This document shows, piece by piece, positions 42,407 to 51,514 of a stretch of 64,000 nt of DNA. Below the pieces are notes generated by a model. That model had not been told where the DNA came from. It made no database searches and saw only the letters and a program-made list of their open reading frames with translations. Position 1 is the stretch's first letter; every line of letters starts with the position of its first letter. Origin of the DNA: Alkalibacillus flavidus (GTDB lineage Bacteria > Bacillota > Bacilli > Bacillales > Alkalibacillaceae); contig NZ_JBEPMX010000010.1 in NCBI RefSeq assembly GCF_040545925.1, positions 33,628-97,627 of the forward strand, read 5' to 3'. The position numbers and the translations under genes are program-made.

Positions 42407-43402
42407 TTATGATAATTGAAATGCGCCGGCTAATTTTTCGTACGCTTCTAACCGTTTTTCGAAAGGCGCAACGATTGAATTAACCATAATCTCATTGACT
42501 TGATAGTGTGCCGCTAAATCAATCAGCTGCTGTTTTACACTTTCGACACTGCCGACAATCATCCTGCCACGATTTTCGACAATTCGTTTTTGTTCGAAAT
42601 GGGTGAACGATTGTTGACTAGCCTCTTCAGGGTCTGGGAAATGGCCACGTCGTTGTCCTTGATCAGCCATTAAAAGCGCGACATCTAAACTTGATGCATA
42701 GTATTCCGCTTCTTCATCGGTATCACCAACGACGACGAAAACAGCGACACTCGCATAAGGGTCTTCTTGAAGTGGTGACGGGATAAAGTGATCATAATAG
42801 CGCTGGACAGCTTCTCGTCCATCATCTGGATTGATGAACTGGGCGAATGTGTATGATGTGCCGAGCTCACCTGCTGTTTGAGCACTTGAACCACTAGACC
42901 CTAACATCCAAACAGGCGGTGTCGTTGGGCTCATCGGTGTGGCTTGTACTTGATAACCTTGAGGGTCGTGACCAAGAATATAATCGATTAAATGACCAGC
43001 ATCAGTTGAGTAGTTAGCTGTGTCGGGGTATTTTCCTCTATTTAAGGCGTAATAAACGCCAGGTTGGCCGCCTGGTGCGCGCCCAATACCTAAATCTATA
43101 CGATTAGGATACATCGCTTCTAACACGCGGAACTGTTCAGCCACTTTGAATGGGCTATAATGGGGAAGCAAGACGCCGCCAGTTCCGACACGGATCTGCT
43201 TCGTGTGCGCTGCGATAATGGGAACCATCATTTCTGGAGCTGAGCCGGCTAAAATGACCGTGCTATGGTGCTCGCTCATCCAATATCGTGTATACCCTAA
43301 TTCGTCAGCATGTTGGGCTAACGTCAACGTTTGTTGTAACGCGTTTTGTGGCGTTTCGTTATGTAATAATGGTGATTGATCGAGTACGCTTAATTTTAAC
43401 AT
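42407..43402 (-). CDS. LLM-class luciferase-like flavin oxidoreductase
   Basis: 331-residue member of the bacterial luciferase-like family, MsnO8 subgroup (starts LKLSVLDQSP, then RYWMSEHHS and RVGTGGVLLPHYSP). These are FMNH2- or F420-dependent monooxygenases; Bacilli lack F420 as a rule, so FMN is likely. The substrate is unknown. AAAGGGTG precedes ATG 43402. First gene of a three-gene operon. Confidence 0.85.
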   Translation of the reverse strand: MLKLSVLDQSPLLHNETPQNALQQTLTLAQHADELGYTRYWMSEHHSTVILAGSAPEMMVPIIAAHTKQIRVGTGGVLLPHYSPFKVAEQFRVLEAMYPNRIDLGIGRAPGGQPGVYYALNRGKYPDTANYSTDAGHLIDYILGHDPQGYQVQATPMSPTTPPVWMLGSSGSSAQTAGELGTSYTFAQFINPDDGREAVQRYYDHFIPSPLQEDPYASVAVFVVVGDTDEEAEYYASSLDVALLMADQGQRRGHFPDPEEASQQSFTHFEQKRIVENRGRMIVGSVESVKQQLIDLAAHYQVNEIMVNSIVAPFEKRLEAYEKLAGAFQLS

Positions 43403-43500
43403 TGTGAATCGACACCCTTTTCAAAATAAGTTATGATTATAATTGTTTGAGATTTGCTGGGAAAATTCAATTGATTTGCCTATAGAATGAGGGGAAAATG

Positions 43501-43833
43501 ATGGGAACGAAAACTGTAACGTGTCACCGATGTCAAAAACCAATCGAAAACCAAACCGATTTGCGTACGGCGAATGTGAAGATGACTGTGCGCCCGTATC
43601 ATGAATCGTGCTTTAAGAAGCGGGTCGAAGAGAAAAAAGAAAAAGCGTCGATGTTTTTTGATGCGACCCCGTTTAATGGTCGTTACGCTAACATGATGAC
43701 GTTAATCTTTATCGTGCTCTTTGTCTTATTCTTAACGGTTATCGACGTCCCTTCCGTCGCATACGCATTCGTCCTTATCTACCCACTATACCGATTATTT
43801 AGTTGGGTATGGTTTGAAAGACGATTAAATTAA
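43501..43833 (+). CDS. Small zinc-ribbon membrane protein of unknown function
   Basis: 110 residues. The N-terminus has Cys8-x2-Cys11, and a second pair is formed by His and Cys in YHESCFKK, resembling a LIM-like or treble-clef zinc site. After a charged stretch there are two hydrophobic helices (about 60-80 and 85-103). I do not recognise a named family. ATG 43501 is preferred over 43498 because of the distance from GAGGGG. It is a single gene with a terminator. Confidence 0.65.
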   Translation: MGTKTVTCHRCQKPIENQTDLRTANVKMTVRPYHESCFKKRVEEKKEKASMFFDATPFNGRYANMMTLIFIVLFVLFLTVIDVPSVAYAFVLIYPLYRLFSWVWFERRLN

Positions 43834-43875
43834 AACAGGCATGCCTTCATCAAGTGGAGGGCATGCCTGTTTTCT
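43832..43875. terminator. Bidirectional terminator
   Basis: AAAACAGGCATGCC paired with GGCATGCCTGTTTT, between convergent genes. Confidence 0.85.
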
Positions 43876-45172
43876 AATGCTTATAGTCTTTCGCAAGGGA
43901 TGCGAGGCTTTCGGCTGATTGGTTAACTTCAGCGTATGATTCGCTTAATTGTTGAATGATCTCGTTAATATGCGCTAGTTTTTGTCCCATTTCATCATTC
44001 ATCGCCTTGCTTTCTCGTGTGTTCGTTAAAATATCATTGAAGAATGTGTCCGTATGCTTCATCTTTTCGCTGCCTTGTTGAATTAATGACGTGGTGTCAG
44101 CGACGCTATGAGAGACTTGCTTGATTTGTTTGTTTGTCGTATTGATTAATTCTGTAATGTTATCGATCGAACCGCGTGTCTGTTCCGATAGTTTTTTCAC
44201 TTCTTCTGCGACAACGGCAAACCCTTTACCTAACTCTCCCGCACGAGCTGCTTCAATGGACGCATTAAGTGATAGTAAGTTCGTTTGCTCTGAGACATCG
44301 GTAATGAAATTCAAAATCTCGTTAATTTTCGATGACGCTGTCTCAAGTTCGTTCATTTCGCTATAAATCGTATTCATCTGTTTTTCGATATCGTTCATTT
44401 GGTCGAGTTGTTTTTCTAACTCTGATTTACCCGTGTTCGATTGCTCTTCGACAGTAGAAGCTGTTTCAACGGTTGTCTGTGAGAAAGATCGGATTTCATT
44501 CGAATGTTCGAGTAATTGCTTCGTGGCGGCATCTGTCTGCTGGGAAATAGCGACGAGCTCATCTGACATACGATCGATCTCTTCGATTAATTGTTGCTGT
44601 TGATCATATTGTTCCTGGCGTTCACGATTGTTTTCATGTTCAAACGTTTCTAGAACGAGTTGTTGTTCGATGTTTAATATCTTCGAAGTGGCCGATAACG
44701 CGTTGCGAATGTCATCGATATGGTCGAAATGGTCGAAGAAAATCTCGTGAAATGAATTGAGTAAGTCTTGGAATGCGGATAAATACCATTTCGGCATTAA
44801 ACCAATTTTGACATGAGCGTATGCTATGTATTTTCGTTGTTCCACAAAAGATTCGTCGATAACGCCATTAAACATTTCTTGAATATGACGTGTGAGCGTC
44901 TTTTTCAATCGTTCCACTGAGCTGTTTGATTCAATAATACGCATAAGTGATGGTTCATGTTCGATGTTTTTGTAAAACTGTGAGACGATGGCATCAATAT
45001 GTTCTGAGACTAGTGGCTTTAACGCTCTTAATGTGGCTAGATCTCGATGCGTCATGTTGACCATTTTTAATTGTTTTGTTAAATCAGCATTTTGTTTCGT
45101 GTCCATTTTGACTTGTTGTACGTAGGCATCCGGGTTCAGTACAGGTTCACTTTGCTTTTGGCGCTTAAACAT
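43874..45172 (-). CDS. hemAT: Globin-coupled heme aerotaxis transducer HemAT
   Basis: 432 residues, soluble. The N-terminal sensor globin (about 10-180) has proximal His120 (AHVKIGLMPKWYL) and distal Tyr67 (SQFYKNI), corresponding to His123 and Tyr70 of B. subtilis HemAT. The C-terminal half is a methyl-accepting signalling domain with the conserved tip EQTNLLSLNASIEAARAGE. It senses oxygen and directs aerotaxis through CheA. ATG 45172 follows TAGGAGTG; the open frame extends eight codons further but that start would have no site. Confidence 0.92.
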   Translation of the reverse strand: MFKRQKQSEPVLNPDAYVQQVKMDTKQNADLTKQLKMVNMTHRDLATLRALKPLVSEHIDAIVSQFYKNIEHEPSLMRIIESNSSVERLKKTLTRHIQEMFNGVIDESFVEQRKYIAYAHVKIGLMPKWYLSAFQDLLNSFHEIFFDHFDHIDDIRNALSATSKILNIEQQLVLETFEHENNRERQEQYDQQQQLIEEIDRMSDELVAISQQTDAATKQLLEHSNEIRSFSQTTVETASTVEEQSNTGKSELEKQLDQMNDIEKQMNTIYSEMNELETASSKINEILNFITDVSEQTNLLSLNASIEAARAGELGKGFAVVAEEVKKLSEQTRGSIDNITELINTTNKQIKQVSHSVADTTSLIQQGSEKMKHTDTFFNDILTNTRESKAMNDEMGQKLAHINEIIQQLSESYAEVNQSAESLASLAKDYKH

Positions 45173-45259
45173 TAATCGCGACACTCCTAAAATCAATTTC
45201 TATTGATATTAGTATAATAAGAAATGAATGGAAAGTAAATGCGCGTTAAGCAATTTGTC

Positions 45260-45877
45260 TTATTTTGTCGATTGTGCAACGGCGATACCTAATGGGGAAT
45301 GGACGCCTTCACGACCTGGTTCGATGAGAACACCGTTTTGATAGTAAAAGTCGACGTGTTCATAATCAGCAAATAAATCGTGAAATTCAGCTATCGTGAG
45401 TTGGTGCACGTGAAACGGTGAGCCGCACGGTTTCCCGCGACCTTGTCCGAATGGTGTTGAGACGATTAATGTACCTCCTGGCTTGAGTAACCGTTTGTAA
45501 TTATCGAGTAAGGCTTTTTCTTCGGCGATATGTTCAATCGTTTCAAAACTGACAATCGCATCAAATGTGCCGTAGCGGTCGATCAGTGTTTCATCGATTG
45601 CGTTTTCGACGACAAATTGGGTTTTCGGATGATAGTATTCGCCTTTAGCGTATTGAATGATGTCAGGGTCGAGATCGATACCGACGACTTCCTCAACTTG
45701 TTTCTTTCGTCGTTTGGCAATCATATGACTGCCGTATCCTGCGCCGCACGATAAGTCTAAGACGCGTCCGTGTAAGTATGGTAATGCAAATTGGTATCGG
45801 GCAATATGTTCAAGCAGTAAAGGGTTAAGCGGGTCCATCTTTTTCGGGATGACGCGCTCACCTGTATCGTCAATCAT
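45260..45877 (-). CDS. Class I SAM-dependent methyltransferase
   Basis: 205 residues with the SAM motif VLDLSCGAGYGS, GIDLDPD for the ribose contact and SFETIEHI after strand four. It resembles UbiG/Methyltransf_11 enzymes; the substrate is unknown. ATG 45877 follows GAGGAGG; the long upstream part of the open frame overlaps the divergent marR promoter and is not coding. Confidence 0.8.
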   Translation of the reverse strand: MIDDTGERVIPKKMDPLNPLLLEHIARYQFALPYLHGRVLDLSCGAGYGSHMIAKRRKKQVEEVVGIDLDPDIIQYAKGEYYHPKTQFVVENAIDETLIDRYGTFDAIVSFETIEHIAEEKALLDNYKRLLKPGGTLIVSTPFGQGRGKPCGSPFHVHQLTIAEFHDLFADYEHVDFYYQNGVLIEPGREGVHSPLGIAVAQSTK

Positions 45878-45950
45878 GTGTAGACCTCCTCGGTATTGTC
45901 TATTGCTTATTATGCCAAATGCAACTCGTGATGAAAAGATAAACCTGTTT

Positions 45951-45979
45951 TTGACGGGTCGGCAGGAAAATTTTATAAT
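45951..45979 (+). promoter_or_regulatory. Promoter of marR-type gene
   Basis: TTGACG, 17 bases, TATAAT, with a start predicted near 45986, just before AAAGGATGATGAGG and the ATG at 46009. Confidence 0.7.
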
Positions 45980-46008
45980 TAATGTATTATACATAAAGGA
46001 TGATGAGG

Positions 46009-46479
46009 ATGAACGAAGAAGAATACAGAGCACGAAAAGAAGACCCATCGTTAAAGTTATTTGTTGTCATGTCAAAAGCGTCCGGCACGCTTAATCATCT
46101 AGCCCAACACGATATGACGAGATACGGACTGAATCCGAGTGAATTTGCGTTACTTGAATTACTGTATCACCGTGGTCGCCAGCCATTGCAAAAAATCGGG
46201 GAACGGATTTTGTTGACGAGCGGCAGTATTACGTATGTTGTGAATAATTTAGAAGCGAAAGGCTTATTACAACGTGTACCATCGCCTGAAGATAGACGTG
46301 TCACGTATGCTGAGATGACTGATGAAGGTCGTCAGCTATTAAATGATATTTTCCCGAAACATTGGGAGGCTATTGAACAATTCATGGACGGATTGTCTGA
46401 TGATGAGAAACGCCAAGCGATTGACTTAATTAAGAAGCTTGGACGCTCAGCCGAACAACATATGCATGACGATGCGTGA
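46009..46479 (+). CDS. MarR family transcriptional regulator
   Basis: 156 residues with a winged helix: helix-turn-helix around LQKIGERILLTSGSITYVVNNLEAKGL and the wing Asp/Arg pair SPEDRRVTYAEMT, highly conserved in MarR. It resembles regulators of the OhrR/MhqR class but without an N-terminal Cys. ATG 46009 is chosen from the AAAGGATGATGAGG site. The target may be the YppG-like gene or MFS gene downstream; this is only positional. Confidence 0.85.
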   Translation: MNEEEYRARKEDPSLKLFVVMSKASGTLNHLAQHDMTRYGLNPSEFALLELLYHRGRQPLQKIGERILLTSGSITYVVNNLEAKGLLQRVPSPEDRRVTYAEMTDEGRQLLNDIFPKHWEAIEQFMDGLSDDEKRQAIDLIKKLGRSAEQHMHDDA

Positions 46480-46546
46480 TGCACACCTATGTCTAATAAA
46501 CATATAGTGAAGATAAAGACGCTTAAGCAAGAGAGGGGTTAGCATC

Positions 46547-46831
46547 ATGACTAACACTTTTAATGACCATTGGGTGAGTCCTGTTGTTTATTATTATGAT
46601 CCAACAATCGCACCAGAAATGACACCTTATGCCAATGATTATACCCCATGGATGATTGATGATGTTCCGGGTGTAACGAATCAGTCGGCTATTTTGTGGC
46701 AGTATTTCCAAAATGAAAATGGCGAGCTTGATATGGATAAAGTGTTTAAAACGTTGGGGCAAGTGATGCAATTAAGTCAACAAATCACACCGATTGTGAA
46801 GTCTTTATCAACTATTGTTCGTCCGAAATAA
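46547..46831 (+). CDS. YppG-like small protein
   Basis: 94 residues. The second half (LWQYFQNENGELDMDKVFKTLGQ) resembles the conserved C-terminal part of the YppG family of Bacilli, a forespore or spore-associated protein of unknown function. The N-terminus is rich in Tyr and Pro. GAGAGGGG precedes ATG 46547. It has its own terminator. Confidence 0.65.
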   Translation: MTNTFNDHWVSPVVYYYDPTIAPEMTPYANDYTPWMIDDVPGVTNQSAILWQYFQNENGELDMDKVFKTLGQVMQLSQQITPIVKSLSTIVRPK

Positions 46832-46839
46832 GCCAACCT

Positions 46840-46878
46840 TAACGCCTGTTATGATATGTCATAATGAGGCGTTTTTTG
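46840..46878 (+). terminator. Intrinsic terminator after YppG-like gene
   Basis: AACGCCT-TTATGA paired with TCATAA-AGGCGTT, then T residues. Confidence 0.8.
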
Positions 46879-46973
46879 TGCGTCTATTTTGACAATTGGA
46901 TTCTAATCATCTTTAGATTATGTTAAACTAATTAGGGTTACGAATGATTTCACAAAAGAGGGTTTGATATAAA

Positions 46974-48455
46974 ATGAGCAGTCAACCACCGATTAAGACG
47001 AATTTCTATTATGGCTGGTTAGTTGTGGCAGTCGCCGCCCTAGGTGTATTCTTCTCTGGGCCAGGACAGACTTATGCGATTTCGATTTTCATAGAATATT
47101 ACATAGAATCATTTGATTATTCGCGGTCACTCGTATCAGGGTTATATTCAGCAGCGACGTTGTGTGCTGGATTTCTATTATTTACGATCGGAAAGTTAAC
47201 AGACTTATATGGACAACGGATTATGATGATTGTCATTGGATTATCCCTTGCCTTTGCGACATTTTGGAATGCTTTAATCGTCGGACCTGTTATGATGTTT
47301 TTTGGCTTCTTTATGTTAAGGATTTTTGGACAAGGGTCGATGACGTTAGTGCCAAATACACTTGTCCCGCAATGGTTTATGCGTAAACGTGGACGGGCGT
47401 TAAGTGTCATGACGATTGGTGGTTTCGCAAGTGCAGCGTTATTACCCCCATTGAATACCTATTTAATTCAAACGTTTGATTGGCGTATGGTTTGGGTGTT
47501 TTGGGGTGTCGCGATTTTAGTTATCTTCATTCCAGCTGTATTACTAGTCGTACGCAATAAGCCGGCAGATATAGGTGAAGTAATTGATGGATCTGCAAAA
47601 ACGCCACAACGTCGCTTGCCAACACGTTTGCCGTCATATATATTGATCGGTCTCGCGTTACTCGTATTAGTGACATTAATTCCGCCTGTCGAGACATTTT
47701 TCATCGACGTAATCGGTTGGTTACCATCAGCGTTTTGGCGTATTTTACTCTTTACAGGGCTTGTGATCACGGCATTTTATGTCATGCGAAAACGCCAATT
47801 CCAAGTGGGACAAAGGCAGGACAGCTCGGAAGAAGTGACGACGGAAGAAGCCCCGCTTGATGATAACGAAGTCAATTGGACATTGCGTGAAGCTGCAAGG
47901 ACACGCGCCTTTTGGTTAATTTTGTTCTGTGTTAGTGTTCCGGCTTTAACGAATACAGGAATTACATTTCACCTCGTATCGATTTCGGAAAGTAAAGGCT
48001 TATCGGTCGAAGTGTCAGCGATTGTGTTGTCGTTAATGGCGATTATCGGCTTTCCAGTGACCTTTGTGACGGGGTATTTAGTTGATAAGTTTAAAGTAAA
48101 TGTCGTGTTGTCTGTCACGTTCATGCTTCATATTGTGGCGATTTTGTGGTTGTGGCAAACATCTACGAATGCGGGCTTTATTATTTACGGCGTCATTTGG
48201 GGTGTTGTGCATGGCTTTGAGCGAATTACGCTTAATATTGTTTGGCCGAATTATTTCGGTAAACAGCATTTAGGGAGTATTAGGAGTGTGGCGCAATCTG
48301 TCATGGTTGTCGGATCAGCACTTGGGCCACTTCCGTTTGGTATTTTCTATGACTGGCTTGGTGGTTATTCAGAAATCATCTTAATCGCTGTTATTTTCCC
48401 GGTTATTGCTGCGATTTTTGCCTTGATTTCACCTGCCCCACAACCTAAAGAATAA
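46974..48455 (+). CDS. MFS transporter, OFA/monocarboxylate-like
   Basis: 493 residues with twelve membrane helices. FYYGWLVVAVAALGVFFSGPGQTYAISIF at the start and GKLTDLYGQR in loop 2-3 place it in the oxalate:formate antiporter / monocarboxylate group of the major facilitator superfamily. The substrate is unknown. GAGGG precedes ATG 46974, rather far away. A TTGACA at 46889-46894 could be the -35 of its promoter. Single gene. Confidence 0.85.
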   Translation: MSSQPPIKTNFYYGWLVVAVAALGVFFSGPGQTYAISIFIEYYIESFDYSRSLVSGLYSAATLCAGFLLFTIGKLTDLYGQRIMMIVIGLSLAFATFWNALIVGPVMMFFGFFMLRIFGQGSMTLVPNTLVPQWFMRKRGRALSVMTIGGFASAALLPPLNTYLIQTFDWRMVWVFWGVAILVIFIPAVLLVVRNKPADIGEVIDGSAKTPQRRLPTRLPSYILIGLALLVLVTLIPPVETFFIDVIGWLPSAFWRILLFTGLVITAFYVMRKRQFQVGQRQDSSEEVTTEEAPLDDNEVNWTLREAARTRAFWLILFCVSVPALTNTGITFHLVSISESKGLSVEVSAIVLSLMAIIGFPVTFVTGYLVDKFKVNVVLSVTFMLHIVAILWLWQTSTNAGFIIYGVIWGVVHGFERITLNIVWPNYFGKQHLGSIRSVAQSVMVVGSALGPLPFGIFYDWLGGYSEIILIAVIFPVIAAIFALISPAPQPKE

Positions 48456-48460
48456 AAGGA

Positions 48461-48498
48461 AAAAGGCACGCCGAGTATTGCTCGACGTGCCTTTTTTC
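48461..48498. terminator. Bidirectional terminator
   Basis: AAAAAGGCACG-GAG and CTC-CGTGCCTTTTTT between the convergent MFS and degV-type genes. Confidence 0.85.
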
Positions 48499-48500
48499 GT

Positions 48501-49361
48501 TTAAACATCATCGCGTAAGAATGAAATGACGAGGCCGCCTTCACCTGCGTAGTTGGCAATGAGAGGCCCCATTTCGACAATATGATCCTCATCTTGATGG
48601 TAGCGTTCTTTAATTTGGTTCATAATATCTATCGCTTTGTCGTGACAGCGGCTTTGGGACATCACAATCGTTTTACCTTCTAATGACTTTGAATAATCGC
48701 CGATTTGATCGACTAAACGCCGAAGTGCTTTTTTCTCACCGCGAATTTTTTCAGTGACTTCAATTTCGCCTTCGTCAGAGGCGCGCATTAATAGTTTAAT
48801 ATTTAATGTTTTCGCAATCGCCCCACGGAAACGGTCAAGACGCCCGCCTTTGATTAAATTTTCCACTGTGCGAAGTGAAAAGAGCGTGACGGTTCGTTCA
48901 GCGTTTTGTTTCATCGTATCAACAATTTCTTGAAAGTCCATTTGTTTCATTTTTAATTTAACGACTTCATTTGCTAGAAGTGCCATGCCACAAGATGCGG
49001 TCTTCGTATTAATAATTTCAACTTGTCGATCCGGCTCTTCATCTAATAACATATCACGCCCGATGACAGCGTTTTGGTATGTGGCACTTAAGTTTTGCGA
49101 TAAAGATAAGAGTAAAATAGGCGTATTTGCATCAACCGCTTTGAAAGCATCGTAAAATTCATTTGGACTTGGGGCCGATGTTTTAGCTAAATCCCCTTCA
49201 TCTTTTAGTTTCTCGTAAAACTGTTCTGTCGTTAAATTAACACCACCTTTGTAAACGCCGTCGTTAAAGTGAATGTTTAACGGAATCGTTATGACGTTAA
49301 ATTTGTCGGCAAAACTTTGTGGTAAATCGGCTCCACCATCAACCATGATTTGAAAAGACAT
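48501..49361 (-). CDS. DegV family fatty-acid-binding protein
   Basis: 286 residues. The start MVDGGADLPQSF and TSAPSPNEFYDAF (with the Thr and Ser that contact the fatty-acid carboxylate) are typical of DegV/FakB proteins, which hold a fatty acid for phosphorylation by FakA. Here the usual D-S-x-x-D at the N-terminus is DGGAD. GAGGTGATG precedes ATG 49361. Last gene of a rhomboid-EamA-degV operon. Confidence 0.88.
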   Translation of the reverse strand: MSFQIMVDGGADLPQSFADKFNVITIPLNIHFNDGVYKGGVNLTTEQFYEKLKDEGDLAKTSAPSPNEFYDAFKAVDANTPILLLSLSQNLSATYQNAVIGRDMLLDEEPDRQVEIINTKTASCGMALLANEVVKLKMKQMDFQEIVDTMKQNAERTVTLFSLRTVENLIKGGRLDRFRGAIAKTLNIKLLMRASDEGEIEVTEKIRGEKKALRRLVDQIGDYSKSLEGKTIVMSQSRCHDKAIDIMNQIKERYHQDEDHIVEMGPLIANYAGEGGLVISFLRDDV

Positions 49362-49373
49362 GATTCATCACCT

Positions 49374-50294
49374 CTATTTTAATTGTTTGTTTTCACGTTG
49401 GTTTATAACTTTCACCTTTCGCTTTTTAGATGTACTAATGATAAATAACATTAAACCGACGATCACGATTGATCCACCTAAAAACTGTGACCAAGTGACG
49501 AGTTCTCCCAGGATAAAATAAGCTAAAACTGATGCACCGACAGGTTCGAATAATATGCCCATCGTGATTGTTGATGCACTCACCCATTTAATGGCCCAAT
49601 TAAACAGTGTATGGCCGAAGAAAGTCGGAATAATAGCTAATGCTAAAAAGTAAAGCCATGTATCACTAGAATAGCCGGTGAATGGTTCGTTTAATATGAT
49701 GTTGTAAAGAATTAACGTGATCGAACTAATACTATAGACGATAAAGGTATATGTCATGAGAGACAGGCGTTGTCTGACGTTTTGCCCGAATAAGAAATAC
49801 CCTGTAATCGCAATCGCACCCATTAAAGCGAGGAAGTTTCCGAACAGTGCCCAACCACTAATTTGGAAATCACCCCAACTAATGATCGCACTTCCCGTGA
49901 AAGCGATTAACATACTTAAAACAGCGCCGCTTGTGAAGCGTTCTTTGAAAAATAAGTACGTCCCGATAAAGGCGAAGATGGGTTGAGTCGTCACGAGAAC
50001 GACAGAGCTTGCGACTGATGTGTGATTTAGCGATTCAAACCACAAGATAAAATGAAAGGCGAGAAAAACGCCAGCAGCAGCCGAATAGACCCAATCACGT
50101 TTTGAAATGTGACGGAATTCGCCGATGTTACGCCACAAAATATACGGTAGCATGATGATAACCGCAAGCAATAGCCGGTAATTAGCGGTGATTGACGATG
50201 GAGCGTCAGCAAGGCGAACGAAAATAGCCGAAGTCGACACTGCGATAACGCCGATTATAATCGCCACGTAAGGTGCAATTTGTTGTTTGTTCAT
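49374..50294 (-). CDS. EamA/DMT family transporter
   Basis: 306 residues with ten membrane helices in two EamA halves (SSITANYRLLLAVIIMLPY; the second ends GILFEPVGASVLAYFILGE). Drug/metabolite exporters of this type move amino acids or metabolites; the substrate is unknown. AGGAGTG precedes ATG 50294. It is 27 bases after the rhomboid gene and 12 before degV. Confidence 0.87.
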   Translation of the reverse strand: MNKQQIAPYVAIIIGVIAVSTSAIFVRLADAPSSITANYRLLLAVIIMLPYILWRNIGEFRHISKRDWVYSAAAGVFLAFHFILWFESLNHTSVASSVVLVTTQPIFAFIGTYLFFKERFTSGAVLSMLIAFTGSAIISWGDFQISGWALFGNFLALMGAIAITGYFLFGQNVRQRLSLMTYTFIVYSISSITLILYNIILNEPFTGYSSDTWLYFLALAIIPTFFGHTLFNWAIKWVSASTITMGILFEPVGASVLAYFILGELVTWSQFLGGSIVIVGLMLFIISTSKKRKVKVINQRENKQLK

Positions 50295-50321
50295 CGTGTC
50301 ACTCCTCATAAATGAGTCGAG

Positions 50322-50918
50322 TTAAATGCGAAAATGACCTTTGTATCCAGCGAACAGGATCGGCCCTATTGCTAGGCCTCCAATTAAGCCGAATAAATGC
50401 GCGTAAATATTAATATTAGGTTGGAATGTCATGACAAGACTGATGATAACAATGACGATGATAACTTGACGGCTGCTCGCATCAATCAATTCAGGACGCA
50501 TGAATAATAAGTATAAGTAAATGCCGAATAACCCGAAAATTGCACCAGAAGCACCAACATGACTATACATTAAGTCAGCTAAGAAAAGGGTGGCAACATT
50601 TCCGATTAAGCCAGCTGTTAAATATGCTAAAATGAACTTGATGCGACCGAGCATGACTTCCAAAGCGGGTCCAAACAAGATTAAACTAAATGTATTAAAC
50701 AAAAGATGCATCGCGCCAGTGTGAGTGAAGATAGGCGTCATCAAACGCCAATACTGGCCATCGACTAAAATAGGTAAGTTCCAACCGATCATTAATTCGC
50801 GCAATCCAAGCGATATGTTCACTAATAGAAAAACGATTAAATGAATCGCGACAATGGTTGAAACGATAGGATAAAATTTAAGGAATTGCTTGAAGCTTTC
50901 CGTTCGAATGAAAAACAT
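50322..50918 (-). CDS. Rhomboid family intramembrane serine protease
   Basis: 198 residues with six membrane helices. Catalytic Ser124 is in GASGA and His174 in HLFG; the HLLFN motif (71-75) supplies the oxyanion-side residues, so it should be active. It corresponds by position to B. subtilis YdcA, next to acpS. ATG 50918 with AGAGAGG upstream is chosen; the open frame extends back over the divergent acpS start and is not coding there. Confidence 0.9.
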   Translation of the reverse strand: MFFIRTESFKQFLKFYPIVSTIVAIHLIVFLLVNISLGLRELMIGWNLPILVDGQYWRLMTPIFTHTGAMHLLFNTFSLILFGPALEVMLGRIKFILAYLTAGLIGNVATLFLADLMYSHVGASGAIFGLFGIYLYLLFMRPELIDASSRQVIIVIVIISLVMTFQPNINIYAHLFGLIGGLAIGPILFAGYKGHFRI

Positions 50919-51005
50919 AGGTGTTAGCCTCTCTTTAGTACGCTTTATTTCTTTTAAGAATACTAATCTTTGGCTCATCTTGCAATAAGAAAGCAGGTGA
51001 AATCG

Positions 51006-51371
51006 TTGATTCAAGGCATAGGTGTTGATATTCAAGAAATAGATCGCATACAGACATTACTGTCACGTCAGCCTCGTTTTACTGAGCGTATTCTCACGAC
51101 ACGCGAGCGTCAAGTGTTATCACATTATACGAATGAAAAACGCCGACTAGAATTTATCGCAGGTCGTTTTGCTGCAAAAGAAGCTTACAGCAAGGCGCTA
51201 GGCTGTGGCATTGGTCGTGACGTGTCATTTCATTCGATTGAAATAATATCAAATGAAGCGGGGCGCCCAAGCATTTATGTTGAAGGTACGCTTGAACCAC
51301 ATGTCCATGTATCGATCTCCCATAGTAACCACTACGTCGTCGCCCAAGTCATTATTGAAATCGTCTCATAG
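51006..51371 (+). CDS. acpS: Holo-[acyl-carrier-protein] synthase AcpS
   Basis: 121 residues. The start IQGIGVDIQEIDRI has the magnesium-binding Asp8, and FAAKEAYSKALGCGIG has the second metal ligand Glu. It transfers 4'-phosphopantetheine from CoA to ACP. The start is TTG at 51006, five bases after AGGTGA; no ATG is available at a suitable place. First gene of the acpS-ydcC-alr synteny block. Confidence 0.93.
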   Translation: MIQGIGVDIQEIDRIQTLLSRQPRFTERILTTRERQVLSHYTNEKRRLEFIAGRFAAKEAYSKALGCGIGRDVSFHSIEIISNEAGRPSIYVEGTLEPHVHVSISHSNHYVVAQVIIEIVS

Positions 51372-51514
51372 CTCGTCTGCATAATTGTACTCCTCGTCTC
51401 ATAGAGTGTATTGCGGGTAACAAAAAGGTCCGATGTGCACATTGTCACCGCAACTGAATAGATAGCTTGTGATATAAGACAAGCGAAAAACGATGAGACG
51501 GAGGAGTTGTTTGC

